44,902 nucleotides of DNA from an uncultured Duncaniella sp. (GCA_910586305.1 CAJUGS010000028.1:1-44902); one strand, 5' to 3'; shown: positions 17,412-25,730, counted from the stretch's first letter. Translations and numbers: made by a program. Notes: generated by a model not told the origin, from the letters alone.

Positions 17412-17692
17412 GATTTGAGTGAGGGACAGGTTGCAATTCGTTCCTCCGTTCCAATCTCTCGCTTATTTCCAACCCCCACCGAGGTTTGCCGACAACTGGG
17501 TAGGTTTTACCCTTAATTGTGGACTCGGTATATTCATCTCATTCAACTTCCATTTGCCATATCCCTTGCTTGAAGGCTATCTGCTGTATATGTACGGGAG
17601 TTCATTTCATCAAATCATTGAAACAACTGCCCGTATCAGCTTTTTGGGGCTTATGTTTGGTTGCATTCTGTGGTCTTGCAGACTTTAAGTTT
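17412..17692 (+). promoter_or_regulatory. long C-rich leader of rho, possible autoregulatory (rut-like) region
   Basis: This is the untranslated part of the predicted rho transcript before the candidate upstream ORF. The stretch 17434-17480 has 21 C and only 3 G in 47 bases, and a second pyrimidine-rich stretch lies at about 17532-17575. C-rich, G-poor, unstructured RNA is the hallmark of Rho loading sites, and Rho genes in other bacteria regulate themselves through their leaders. The autoregulatory role here is inference. Confidence 0.4.
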
Positions 17693-17800
17693 ATGGCGAT
17701 GAGAGCTTTGAAGCGGAATGCCGGACGGCACACACGCTATACCCCATATGCATCACGTGTTTACGGAAAAACGACGAACAATTATACCTATAATATATAG
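17693..17800 (+). CDS. candidate small upstream ORF abutting rho
   Basis: A possible 35-residue basic peptide beginning MAMRALKRNAGRH and ending NNYTYNI. Its TAG stop (17798-17800) touches the ATG of rho (17801) with no gap, so ribosomes ending here could restart on rho. I do not recognise the peptide. The open frame runs upstream to 17519, but the ATGs at 17693 and 17699 are the likely starts. It could be a coding leader peptide that protects the rho leader from Rho, or simply chance. No Shine-Dalgarno is visible, which is normal in this phylum. Confidence 0.35.
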   Translation: MAMRALKRNAGRHTRYTPYASRVYGKTTNNYTYNI

Positions 17801-19936
17801 ATGTACAATTTAGAAGAACTATTTAAAATGGACGAGGCCGCGCTTCAAAACGTAGCCCGCGAGACCGGTGTAAGCAAGATTGACGGAGCCGATCAAGAAA
17901 GCCTTGTCTATGCAATCCTTGATAAACAAGCCTACGATCATGCTGCACAGGCAGCTGCTTCGCCAGAAAAATCAAGGCGTGCCAAGAAGGAGCCGAGAGA
18001 AAGAACTCCGCGCAAGAAGGCCGCCGTGGCCGAGCAGGAACAACAACCGGCTGACTCAAACGTACCAGAAAATACCGAGGAGACCGTAGAAGTGGCTCCA
18101 GCACCACAACCAAAGAAACGAGGCCGTAAGCCAAAGCAGAAAGCCGAAGTGCAGCTTGAATTGGCAGCTGATGAGAATCAGACTGAAGTTTCAGTGCCAA
18201 AGAGTGAACCTGCTGAGGATGCTGTTGAGACAGCTCCTGCACCCCAACCAAAGAAACGAGGCCGTAAGCCAAAACAGAAAACCGAGCAGGTTTCTGAGCA
18301 GAATGCCGATGAGTCTGTTCGTCAGACTTCGGAGCCGACTGAGGCCGATGCGCCCATGCTGGCGCTTCCAGCTGCACAGCCGGAGGAAGTTCAGGCTCAG
18401 GATAAGATTGGTGAAGCTGACAACACTGATCGACCGGTATCCGACCGTCCCCGTCACGGAGTGTTCATTCGTCCCGGACAGCATCTCCCGGAAGAAGACC
18501 AGCAGATTGATGCCAGTTTTATTGATGAGATGTCTGAAAACCAATCTCGCCCTGATCGTCAGCGTAGGGATTTCCGTCCTGGTAAGGATGCATCCTTTGG
18601 GTCATTCTTTCCGCGCGCCGGTGGACGCACTTTTGCTCCCCGCTCAGAACGTGAGCGTGAGATGGCAATTAAGGAGAAGGAGCAGCGTCCCATCACACCT
18701 CCCGCGCCTGTGGTTATTGCCGAACCCGGAATGCCCCAGCAGCCTGGACAGGGTAAAAAAAATAAGAAAAATAAAAATCGTGATAAGGAGCAGCAGGAAC
18801 GTTATCAGCAATATAATTTCGATGATATAATCGATGCTGCCGGTGTGCTTGAAATTGAGGCTCAGGGACATGGATTTCTACGTTCAAGCGACTACAACTA
18901 TCTTCCTTCGCCGGATGACGTTCTGGTAACGCAGCAGCAGATTAAGCAATTCGGGCTTCGCCCGGGTGATGTTGTGGACTGCACTGTCCGTCCTCCGAGG
19001 GCCGATGAGAAGTATTTCCCGCTCACAAGTGTAAAGAGTGTCAACGGACGCAGTCCTGAGTTCATCCGTGACCGTGTGGCTTTCGAGCACCTCACACCTC
19101 TTTTCCCGGATGAGAAATTTGATCTCACCTCAGGTCGCAGCAGCAATATATCCACACGTGTAGTGGATATGTTCTCGCCTATAGGCAAAGGTCAGCGAGG
19201 ACTTATTGTGGCTCCGCCGAAGACCGGTAAGACCATTCTGCTCAAGGATATAGCCAATGCAATTGCCGAGAATCATCCGGAGACATACATCATGATTCTT
19301 CTTATTGACGAACGTCCTGAAGAGGTGACCGACATGAGTCGTAGTGTGAATGCGGAAGTTATAGCTTCGACATTTGACGAACCTGCCGATCGCCATGTGA
19401 GAATAGCGCAGATTGTGCTTGAGAAGGCCAAGCGTATGGTGGAGTGTGGTCATGATGTAGTGATTCTGCTTGATTCGATCACCCGACTTGCCCGTGCATA
19501 CAACACTTGTGCGCCTGCTTCCGGAAAGATTCTTTCGGGTGGTGTGGATGCCAACGCTCTCCAGAAGCCAAAGAGATTCTTTGGTGCTGCCCGTAACATA
19601 GAGGGTGGCGGTTCGCTCACCATTATAGCCACAGCACTCACCGAGACAAGCTCTAAGATGGATGAGGTTATTTTCGAAGAGTTCAAGGGTACAGGTAATA
19701 TGGAACTTCAACTTGACAGGAAGCTATCCAATAAGCGTGTGTTCCCCGCGGTCGATATTATGGCGTCCAGCACACGTCGCGACGACCTTCTGCTTCGCAA
19801 TGAAACTCTCAACCGAATGTGGATTCTCCGTCGTTTCCTGAGCGATCGCAATTCTATCGAGGCTATGGAATTCATCAAGGACCGTATGGAACGGACATCA
19901 GACAACGACGAACTCCTTCGTACAATGGGCGACTGA
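17801..19936 (+). CDS. rho: transcription termination factor Rho with a long disordered insert
   Basis: The hexameric RNA helicase that ends transcription. It has 711 residues against about 420 in E. coli. The N-terminal Rho_N helices (1-45, YNLEELFKMDEAALQNVARETG) are separated from the RNA-binding cold-shock domain (about 346-412, GVLEIEAQGHGFLRSSDYNY) by some 280 residues rich in Glu, Lys, Pro, Gln and Arg. The ATPase core is intact: Walker A APPKTGKT at 471-478, Walker B VVILLD at 553-558, then RLARAYN and the ALQKPKRFFGAARN segment. The insert holds two copies of APAPQPKKRGRKPKQK (99-114 and 145-160), which are AT-hook-like. Bacteroides Rho is known to carry a disordered region that drives phase separation in the gut, and this insert fits that class. 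A terminator follows. Confidence 0.97.
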   Translation: MYNLEELFKMDEAALQNVARETGVSKIDGADQESLVYAILDKQAYDHAAQAAASPEKSRRAKKEPRERTPRKKAAVAEQEQQPADSNVPENTEETVEVAPAPQPKKRGRKPKQKAEVQLELAADENQTEVSVPKSEPAEDAVETAPAPQPKKRGRKPKQKTEQVSEQNADESVRQTSEPTEADAPMLALPAAQPEEVQAQDKIGEADNTDRPVSDRPRHGVFIRPGQHLPEEDQQIDASFIDEMSENQSRPDRQRRDFRPGKDASFGSFFPRAGGRTFAPRSEREREMAIKEKEQRPITPPAPVVIAEPGMPQQPGQGKKNKKNKNRDKEQQERYQQYNFDDIIDAAGVLEIEAQGHGFLRSSDYNYLPSPDDVLVTQQQIKQFGLRPGDVVDCTVRPPRADEKYFPLTSVKSVNGRSPEFIRDRVAFEHLTPLFPDEKFDLTSGRSSNISTRVVDMFSPIGKGQRGLIVAPPKTGKTILLKDIANAIAENHPETYIMILLIDERPEEVTDMSRSVNAEVIASTFDEPADRHVRIAQIVLEKAKRMVECGHDVVILLDSITRLARAYNTCAPASGKILSGGVDANALQKPKRFFGAARNIEGGGSLTIIATALTETSSKMDEVIFEEFKGTGNMELQLDRKLSNKRVFPAVDIMASSTRRDDLLLRNETLNRMWILRRFLSDRNSIEAMEFIKDRMERTSDNDELLRTMGD
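18095..18142 (+). repeat. direct repeat copy 1 in the rho insert
   Basis: A 48-base unit encoding the basic APAPQPKKRGRKPKQK block. It is nearly identical to 18233-18280 at an in-frame distance of 138 bases. Confidence 0.8.
18233..18280 (+). repeat. direct repeat copy 2 in the rho insert
   Basis: The second 48-base copy, differing from 18095-18142 at only a few positions and encoding the same basic block. It suggests an internal duplication, retained in frame. Confidence 0.8.
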
Positions 19937-19974
19937 TTGACAAGAGTTTGTAGATAAAATAAGCCGACAACATT

Positions 19975-20016
19975 GAGGGGCCTGTGTGTAAGGATTGCTT
20001 ATGCCACAGGCCCCTC
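19975..20016. terminator. terminator between rho and the Crp/Fnr gene
   Basis: Perfect 12-base GC-rich arms (19975-19986 and 20005-20016) with an 18-base loop, followed by a moderately T-rich stretch. It is shared by the two convergent genes. Confidence 0.7.
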
Positions 20017-20020
20017 CTGT

Positions 20021-20593
20021 TTATTTGGAATTTCTTAGTGTACTTCTGATGCGACTGAGGCTCACAGGGGTTACGCCAAGATAGCTGGCTAAGTGTTCGA
20101 GATGAATACGGTTAAGAAGACCTGGGTTGGACTTTAGCAGTTGTGCATACCGCTTGGCTCCCGTAGTAAAAAGCAATGGCATGAGGCATCTTTCTGCACG
20201 TAGTATTTCTCTTTCAGCCAACTTTCGCCCCCAGTTGGCTATGTGTATGTCTGTTTCATACAGGTGGTTTAGTGCTTTTGAGTCAATGCGGTATAACGTG
20301 CAATCTTCAAGGGTCACTATTGTTTCGTATCCACAGCGGTTGTTTATATAGCTTTCCATCGACAAGGCAACGGAGCCCTCTTCTCCAATCCAGAATGTCA
20401 CTTCACGACCGTCGGCATTGAAGAAGGCACGAACTATGCCGTTCTTGACAAAATAGATATAGCGCTCTATCACACCGCTTTTGATTATGATTGTGTTGCG
20501 TCTCACATCAAGTTCGTCGGCTATGGCTATGAGGTGTTCAAGTGATTTGCCGGTCAAAGGGTATAGCCTTGATAAAATATCTCGAAGTTCCAT
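20021..20593 (-). CDS. Crp/Fnr family transcriptional regulator
   Basis: A regulator of 190 residues. The cyclic-nucleotide-binding-like beta roll spans about residues 20-110 (NTIIIKSGVIERYIYFVKNGIVRAFF, FWIGEEGSVALSMESY). A central helix follows, and a C-terminal winged helix-turn-helix reads LEHLASYLGVTPVSLSRIRSTL. There is no cysteine set for an Fe-S cluster and no clear cAMP-binding signature, as usual for the small Crp-like proteins of Bacteroidota. The start is taken as the ATG at 20593, since the earlier frame start at 20617 lies upstream of the -7 box. It is divergent from an SMR transporter and probably controls it and itself through the palindrome at 20611-20624. Confidence 0.88.
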   Translation of the reverse strand: MELRDILSRLYPLTGKSLEHLIAIADELDVRRNTIIIKSGVIERYIYFVKNGIVRAFFNADGREVTFWIGEEGSVALSMESYINNRCGYETIVTLEDCTLYRIDSKALNHLYETDIHIANWGRKLAEREILRAERCLMPLLFTTGAKRYAQLLKSNPGLLNRIHLEHLASYLGVTPVSLSRIRSTLRNSK

Positions 20594-20597
20594 CTTG

Positions 20598-20605
20598 CAA
20601 AGATA
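20598..20605 (-). promoter_or_regulatory. -7 box of the Crp/Fnr gene
   Basis: On the minus strand TATCTTTG, only 5 bases before the ATG, which predicts a leaderless mRNA. There is no TTTG at the normal upstream distance. The palindrome at 20611-20624 covers most of the spacer. Confidence 0.6.
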
Positions 20606-20610
20606 TGAAA

Positions 20611-20624
20611 TTATCAAATGATAA
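20611..20624. promoter_or_regulatory. perfect palindrome, probable operator of the Crp/Fnr regulator
   Basis: TTATCAAATGATAA: 6-base half-sites TTATCA and TGATAA separated by AA. Its centre is about 42 bases upstream of the predicted start of the SMR gene, the class II activator position for Crp-type proteins. It also lies within the promoter of the regulator gene, which would allow self-repression. Confidence 0.5.
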
Positions 20625-20646
20625 GTGAAATAGAGTGTATTATCAT

Positions 20647-20654
20647 TAATTTTG
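20647..20654 (+). promoter_or_regulatory. -7 box of the SMR transporter gene
   Basis: TAATTTTG, 19 bases before the ATG. No TTTG/TTG element is found 18-22 bases upstream, which suits a promoter that depends on an activator. Confidence 0.55.
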
Positions 20655-20673
20655 CAATGAAATAATATGTATT

Positions 20674-20994
20674 ATGAATTGGATTATACTTATAATAGCC
20701 GGTCTAATGGAGGTCGGGTTTACATTTTGTCTCGGTAAGACTAAAACTACCACCGGCCCTGAACAATATTGGTGGTGGACCGGTTTTTTGGTGGCTCTGT
20801 CTTTAAGTATGTTTTTGATGTCCAAGGCAGCTAAGTCGATTCCTATCGGGACAGTGTATCCTGTCTGGACCGGTATAGGTGCTGTTGGTGCAGTGTTGGT
20901 GGGTATAATTTTTTTTGACGAACCTACCGGATTCTGGCGCGTGTTTTTTATTACCACATTGATTATATCTATTGTAGGACTAAAAATGGTGTGA
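20674..20994 (+). CDS. SMR family transporter (SugE/Gdx-like)
   Basis: A small multidrug resistance protein of 106 residues with four membrane helices. It works as an antiparallel dimer exchanging a cation for protons. The essential glutamate is E13 in AGLMEVGF. The block SIPIGTVYPVWTGIGAVGAVLVGIIFFDEP is nearly that of the SugE/Gdx subtype, which exports guanidinium, rather than of EmrE. Residue 16 is Phe where Gdx proteins normally have Trp, so specificity may differ. The upstream region is too short for a guanidine riboswitch, and none is seen. Expression is probably under the divergent Crp/Fnr regulator. Subtype assignment is moderately sure, and the natural substrate is unknown. Confidence 0.88.
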   Translation: MNWIILIIAGLMEVGFTFCLGKTKTTTGPEQYWWWTGFLVALSLSMFLMSKAAKSIPIGTVYPVWTGIGAVGAVLVGIIFFDEPTGFWRVFFITTLIISIVGLKMV

Positions 20995-21070
20995 ATCAGA
21001 CAACGTGTCAGTGGTGCGGAGTTTCCGCGGATATTCCAACACTTTGATTAGAGCAGAGTCTGGTTGCTGT

Positions 21071-21101
21071 TTTGATATTGTGCGTTTTTTCACTACCTTT
21101 G
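21071..21101 (+). promoter_or_regulatory. promoter of the GH2 gene
   Basis: TTTG at 21071-21074, a 19-base spacer and TACCTTTG at 21094-21101. The ATG at 21151 lies about 45 bases past the expected start. The promoter is intact although the gene is broken. Confidence 0.7.
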
Positions 21102-21150
21102 TGTGTAGGGGGATGGATTTTCAGTCCCCTTATTCATTTGTAAATGGAAT

Positions 21151-23603
21151 ATGAATCAATTGAGACGATTTGTAGAGTTTGTCCTATCGGTGGTGATAGT
21201 TTGGTCTATTTCGGCGGGTAGGTTGTGCGCTTCAGAAATCTGCTGTTTATCCGTGTCATCCCCACGCATTGTTGAGTCGGCCAATTATGGATGGTTATTT
21301 CAGTCCGGAGAGTGCAATGGTGCTGAATCGGTAGATTTTGATGACTCCGGTTGGGAGTCGGTGGACCTTCCTCATGACTTTCAAGTGTATCAGCCGTGGG
21401 TTGAGCCTGCTCCTGATGAAAGACCTGATGTCTCAAATCCGGCAGCCAATATCAAGAGCCGACTTAGCGCACGTGGATTCAAGGAGATGGGATGTGGATG
21501 GTATAGAAAGAAATTCACACCTCCGGCAGAGTGGAGAGACCGCCGGGTGTTAATAGATTTTGAAGGCATAATGCTTGTTGGCGATGTATATCTCAACGGA
21601 CTACGGATATCTTGGCTTTGAAATAGATTTGTCAGGCCTGCTGCTTTTCGATCGTCCAAATGTCATTGCTGTGAAAGCTGAAACTGGAAACCCTGGTAAC
21701 TCTCGTTGGTATACAGGAGCTGGGCTGTATCGCGATGTTAGTTTTATAGTCACTGATCCGAGCCTCTACTTCACTCGGCATCCGCTTCATATTACAACTC
21801 CCGACGTGTCAGCCGATGCTGCATCCATAGTTGTAGATGGTGAGATTGCCACATATATAAAAGGTGAAAAAGAGTTGACGGTGGGTGTTGATGTTATTGA
21901 TCCGGAAGGAGTCAACGTATACTCGGAGGTCACGACCCATAGGTTTCGTCGTAATGTTCGGGTGCGTGAGTTGAGGCTTGATAGTATACGTCTTGAAAAT
22001 ATAAGGTTATGGGATGTGAGCAATCCGGAACTATATACTATTGTTGCGACCTTATATCGTCCGGATGGTAGTGTGGCTGATTGCGTCAAACAGCATTTTG
22101 GCATACGCAGTATAGATTATTCGCCTGAATTCGGATTTAGGCTCAACGGGAAGAAATTATTGCTCAAAGGAATAGCCAATCATCACACGCTTGGAGCTTT
22201 GGGCGCGTGTGCTTATCCGGCTGCAGAAGAAAAGCGCATAAGATTATTGAAGGAGTTTGGCTTTAATCACATACGCACGTCACATAACCCCTATAGTGAG
22301 TCGTTCCTAAGCCTGTGTGACCGTTATGGGATTCTGGTTGTCGATGAATTGTATGACAAATGGACTCGTAAATCATCGGGAGGTCGTACTGAATGGATGG
22401 ATCGTTGGAGTCACGACATTCCTGAATGGATTCGCCGTGACCGTAATCATCCATCAGTGGTGATGTGGAGTCTGGGTAATGAATTGCAGATGATTTCCGA
22501 TTTGCCGTTTAACGACTGGGGGGTTACTCCTTATAAACTACAGAAGACGCTTCTCAATCGCTATGACAATACTCGTCCGGTCACAGTTGCGATGCACCCT
22601 CGTGGACGCAATGAAATGACCGATAGTCTACCAGCTCCGCTTGCGCTTGTCACAGACATTGCTTCATATAATTATAGGTATGGATATTTCCCCGGAGATT
22701 CAAGGAATTTCCCGTGGATGATTTTCTATCAGAGTGAAGCAAATACCTCCAATATGGGACCCAATTATTTCGATATGGATCTTGATCGTGTGGTAGGGTT
22801 GGCCTATTGGGGTATGATTGACTATTTCGGAGAATCTCAAGGATGGCCGGCAAAGGGGTGGACTAATGGCGTTTTTGATGTGTCGCTTGAACCCAAGCCG
22901 ATGGCCTACTTCCTTCGAAGTATATTCCGCCCGGATGAACCGTTGGTTCGTATTGCTATGGTGGAAAGTGAGAGTAATGATGTGTGGAACGATGTAAAGG
23001 TCGGTACTAAGCAGTTGTCCTCAGGCTGGGATTATACTACGGGATCCCGACGTGATATCTACACCTTCACCAATGCCAACGAGGTGGAGCTTATCGTTGG
23101 CGGAAGAAGTCTTGGTAGACGGTTAAATAATCGATTGGATTCAAGTGTGCGTAACAGGATACTGTGGCGTGACATTGTCTGTATGGGTGACACAGTCGAG
23201 GCGAGGGCGTATAATTATGGGTCAGAAGAACCTGTGGCGGTTCATAGAGATTAGTTCGGGTAGGGCTGTGGGGCTGGTTGCAGAGATCGACAATCCCGAT
23301 TGGAGTTCAGATGGCCGTGATCTTCAGCATATTCGTGTGACTGCTGCAGATGCCGATGGGAGAATTGACGTTAGAGCAGATATTAAGTTGCATTTTGCGG
23401 TAGAAGGACCGGCTCGCATTGTCGGAGTCATAAATGGCGATATGTCTTCGTCTGAATTGACTGTTGGCGATACCCGGAGTCTCTATAGGGGGACCTGTGT
23501 CGTGATTTTGCGCGCTGGACATAACCCCGGAGAAGTGAAGTTGACAATTACTCCCGAGGGGTCGGAGATACCGTCCATAACTCTTCCTATGGAATTGTTG
23601 TGA
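21151..23603 (+). pseudogene. GH2 beta-galactosidase-like gene broken by two frameshifts
   Basis: An exported glycoside hydrolase family 2 enzyme read in three frames. Part 1 (21151-21621) has a signal peptide and the sugar-binding start (YGWLFQSGEC, GCGWYRKKFTPP, GDVYLNG). Part 2 runs from about 21600 to 23254 with TDYGYLGFEIDLS, GNSRWYTGAGLYRDV, HIRTSHNPYSESFLSLCD, the acid/base Glu in WSLGNEL (codon 22481-22483) and the probable nucleophile Glu in YQSEAN (22736-22738). Part 3 (about 23245-23603) is the C-terminal Ig-like domain (SSGRAVGLVAEIDNPD). The first break, near 21600, has lost a few residues, so it is a deletion of several bases. The second, near 23248, is restored by removing one G. 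Both active-site residues remain, so decay is recent or the second break is a sequence error. Confidence 0.85.
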
Positions 23604-23648
23604 GAAAGCCACGCTTGGGTTAATAAAAGTTAAAACAAGGCCGTGCTC

Positions 23649-23679
23649 TTGACATAGGGTTTCACAGGTTGTAAATTTG
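23649..23679 (+). promoter_or_regulatory. promoter of the ftsX cluster
   Basis: TTG at 23649-23651, a 20-base spacer and TAAATTTG at 23672-23679. The ATG of ftsX follows 17 bases later. Confidence 0.65.
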
Positions 23680-23696
23680 CGCTAATTTTCAGTAAA

Positions 23697-24575
23697 ATGG
23701 GCAGATTTAATCACCATCATATACCTCTTTTCAGCACCCGTATTACGGCCACCATATCGGTTGCCCTCGTGCTTGTCGTACTCGGAGTTGCAACATTTAT
23801 CGGTATAGCGGCCAATAAGGTCACAGAATCCGTAAAAGAGAATATGGGCTTCGTGGTGATATTTAACAACGATGCTACAGCGTCGGACATATCTGCTGTG
23901 TCTGATGGTATTAAATCATCCCCAGGAGTGAGAGAATGCATATATTCTTCTCCGGAAGTCATCCTCGATCGTTGGCAGAAAATTGTCGGTGAGGATGAGG
24001 ATATTATGAAACTTGCGCAGGTAAATCCATTCATGCCTGAGCTTGAGGTCCATGTTACTTCCTCCTATGCGCATCCGGATAGCATATTGATGCTTGCAGC
24101 ACCTGTGGGGTTGCTTCCTGCGGTTAATGACATAACTTATAATTCCGAATTGATTGAAGGTGTGAATTCAACTCTGTCCAGTGTCACACTCACCCTTCTG
24201 ATTGTCGGAGCCGGATTGCTGATCGTGTCGTTTGTGCTGATTTTCAATACGGTCCGTCTGGCGGTGTATTCAAGACGCTTTCTCATTCACACCATGAAGC
24301 TCGTGGGTGCTACGTCTGCTTTCATCCGTCGACCGTTTCTGATAGAGAATGTTGTCAACGGGTTTGTTGCCGGTCTCATAGCTTCAGGCATCATAGCCAT
24401 TCTGGTTTTTTATTGCAGATCGCTTGATTTCACTATGGCTTCGGTGATTACGTGGGTGGATGCTTGTATTGTTATGTGTGGAGCTGTTGTCACCGGCGTT
24501 GTCATATGTTTTGTGGCGGCGCTATTTGCTGCCAACCGTTATCTCAGTCTCTCTTACGACGAACTTTTCAAATAG
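23697..24575 (+). CDS. ftsX: cell division protein FtsX
   Basis: The membrane subunit of the FtsEX complex, which controls peptidoglycan hydrolases at the septum. The protein is 292 residues. It has one membrane helix near 21-43, a periplasmic domain to about residue 165 (MGFVVIFNNDATASDISAVSDGI; WQKIVGEDEDIMKLAQVNPFMPELEV), then three helices (LTLLIVGAGLLIVSFVLIFNTVRLAVY; ENVVNGFVAGLIASGIIAILVF; and the C-terminal one). RRFLIHTMKLVGATSAFIRRPF is the typical cytoplasmic loop that contacts FtsE. No ftsE is next to it, which is usual in Bacteroidota. It leads the operon with DUF3098, uppP, truB and queA. Confidence 0.93.
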   Translation: MGRFNHHHIPLFSTRITATISVALVLVVLGVATFIGIAANKVTESVKENMGFVVIFNNDATASDISAVSDGIKSSPGVRECIYSSPEVILDRWQKIVGEDEDIMKLAQVNPFMPELEVHVTSSYAHPDSILMLAAPVGLLPAVNDITYNSELIEGVNSTLSSVTLTLLIVGAGLLIVSFVLIFNTVRLAVYSRRFLIHTMKLVGATSAFIRRPFLIENVVNGFVAGLIASGIIAILVFYCRSLDFTMASVITWVDACIVMCGAVVTGVVICFVAALFAANRYLSLSYDELFK

Positions 24576-24580
24576 ATCCA

Positions 24581-24898
24581 ATGGATACAAAAAACAAAAT
24601 CGACAATTCAAAAGGCCGCCCTTCGGGAGTTGGAGCAGAGCGTTTGCAGGACATCCTTGACAAGGAGTCCGAGTCGCAGCGACCGCTTGTGAGATCTAAC
24701 TTCATTCTCATGGCGATAGCCGGTGTGATGATTGTGCTCGGCTTTCTTCTGATGACAGGAGGGGCAAGTGACTGGGGCGAGTTTAACCCCGACATATTTT
24801 CAGCCCGTCGCATAGTGGTTGGTCCGACAATTGCTTTTCTTGGCTTCATATTTATGGGGGTTGGAATCATGTATTCTCCAAAAGGTAAAAAAGACTAA
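24581..24898 (+). CDS. DUF3098 family membrane protein
   Basis: A small protein of 105 residues with a polar, charged N-terminal 40 residues and two membrane helices: FILMAIAGVMIVLGFLLMTGG and IVVGPTIAFLGFIFMGVGIMY. These are joined by a loop with NPDIFSARRI, the mark of the DUF3098 family. The family is restricted to Bacteroidota and is usually found between ftsX and uppP, as here (5 bases after ftsX, 3 before uppP). Its function is unknown. Its constant neighbourhood suggests a part in cell envelope synthesis or division. The open frame extends upstream within ftsX, and the ATG at 24581 is chosen for spacing. Confidence 0.88.
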   Translation: MDTKNKIDNSKGRPSGVGAERLQDILDKESESQRPLVRSNFILMAIAGVMIVLGFLLMTGGASDWGEFNPDIFSARRIVVGPTIAFLGFIFMGVGIMYSPKGKKD

Positions 24899-24901
24899 TA
24901 T

Positions 24902-25720
24902 ATGGATTGGTTAGACGCACTTATTCTCGGTATTGTACAGGGACTTGCCGAGTATCTTCCTATCAGCTCGAGCGGACATCTCGAAATTTTTCGTGAGATT
25001 CTCGGTCTTGATTTGTCTGGGGCTGATGCTCTTCAGTTTGATGTTGTACTTCATGTAGCGACAGTGCTCAGTACCATTGTCGTACTTTGGAAGGAGTTCC
25101 TTCCTCTCTGTAAGTCGTTCTTCACTGTAGCGCGCGACGATAATTTCTTTTATGTTTGCAAAATCCTTCTTTCGTGCATTCCGGTGGCTATTGTCGGCTT
25201 GTGCTTCAAGGATTTTGTGGAGCAGTTCTTCGGCGGTGGACTGTTGATGGTTGGAATATGCCTTCTGGTTACAGCCTGCCTGCTTAGTTTCGCCTACTTT
25301 TTCCGCAATCCTGACCGTGAGAAAAAGGCTCATATCAGAGGACACGAGATTACTTGGCTTGATGCTATTATAATCGGTTGTGCTCAGGCTGTAGCTGTAC
25401 TTCCCGGTCTCAGCCGTTCGGGTACTACCATAGCCACCGGTCTTTTGCTCGGTGACAAGCGCGATAAAATTGCGCAGTTCTCATTTTTCATGGTCATTAT
25501 TCCCATTCTTGGCGAAGCACTTTTAGGTATGAAGGACATAATTGCCGGCGAGGCAATGGGTGAAAGTGTCGGCACATTGCCTCTTGTAGTTGGTTTCCTC
25601 GCATCTTTCATTGTTGGATGTGCTGCCTGCAAGTGGATGATTGAGGTTGTCAAGAAAGGAAAACTCATTTGGTTTGCCGTCTACTGTCTTGCCGCAGGTA
25701 TCCTCTGCATACTTTGGTAA
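24902..25720 (+). CDS. uppP: undecaprenyl-diphosphate phosphatase UppP
   Basis: An integral membrane enzyme that turns undecaprenyl diphosphate into the monophosphate carrier used in peptidoglycan and O-antigen synthesis. Loss or overexpression changes bacitracin sensitivity in other bacteria. It has 272 residues and about eight helices. The first family motif is GLAEYLPISSSGHLEIF, with E17 and the S22-S24 cluster. The second is AVLPGLSRSGTTIATGLLLG, with the arginine of the phosphate-binding site. It sits in the ftsX-DUF3098-uppP-truB-queA order common in Bacteroidota, with gaps of 3 and 10 bases to its neighbours, consistent with one mRNA. Confidence 0.96.
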   Translation: MDWLDALILGIVQGLAEYLPISSSGHLEIFREILGLDLSGADALQFDVVLHVATVLSTIVVLWKEFLPLCKSFFTVARDDNFFYVCKILLSCIPVAIVGLCFKDFVEQFFGGGLLMVGICLLVTACLLSFAYFFRNPDREKKAHIRGHEITWLDAIIIGCAQAVAVLPGLSRSGTTIATGLLLGDKRDKIAQFSFFMVIIPILGEALLGMKDIIAGEAMGESVGTLPLVVGFLASFIVGCAACKWMIEVVKKGKLIWFAVYCLAAGILCILW

Positions 25721-25730
25721 TTGATTTTCT

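Noticed and set aside
17419..17688. A 90-codon open frame in the rho leader starting with GTG
   Set aside because: The composition is driven by the pyrimidine-rich leader, with many Phe, Leu and Pro residues and no start signal. It is better explained as leader RNA than as a protein, though a peptide cannot be excluded.
20995..21070. A riboswitch before the SMR or GH2 gene
   Set aside because: The SMR leader is only about 15 bases long and no guanidine-riboswitch core is visible. The GH2 leader is short and shows no strong fold.
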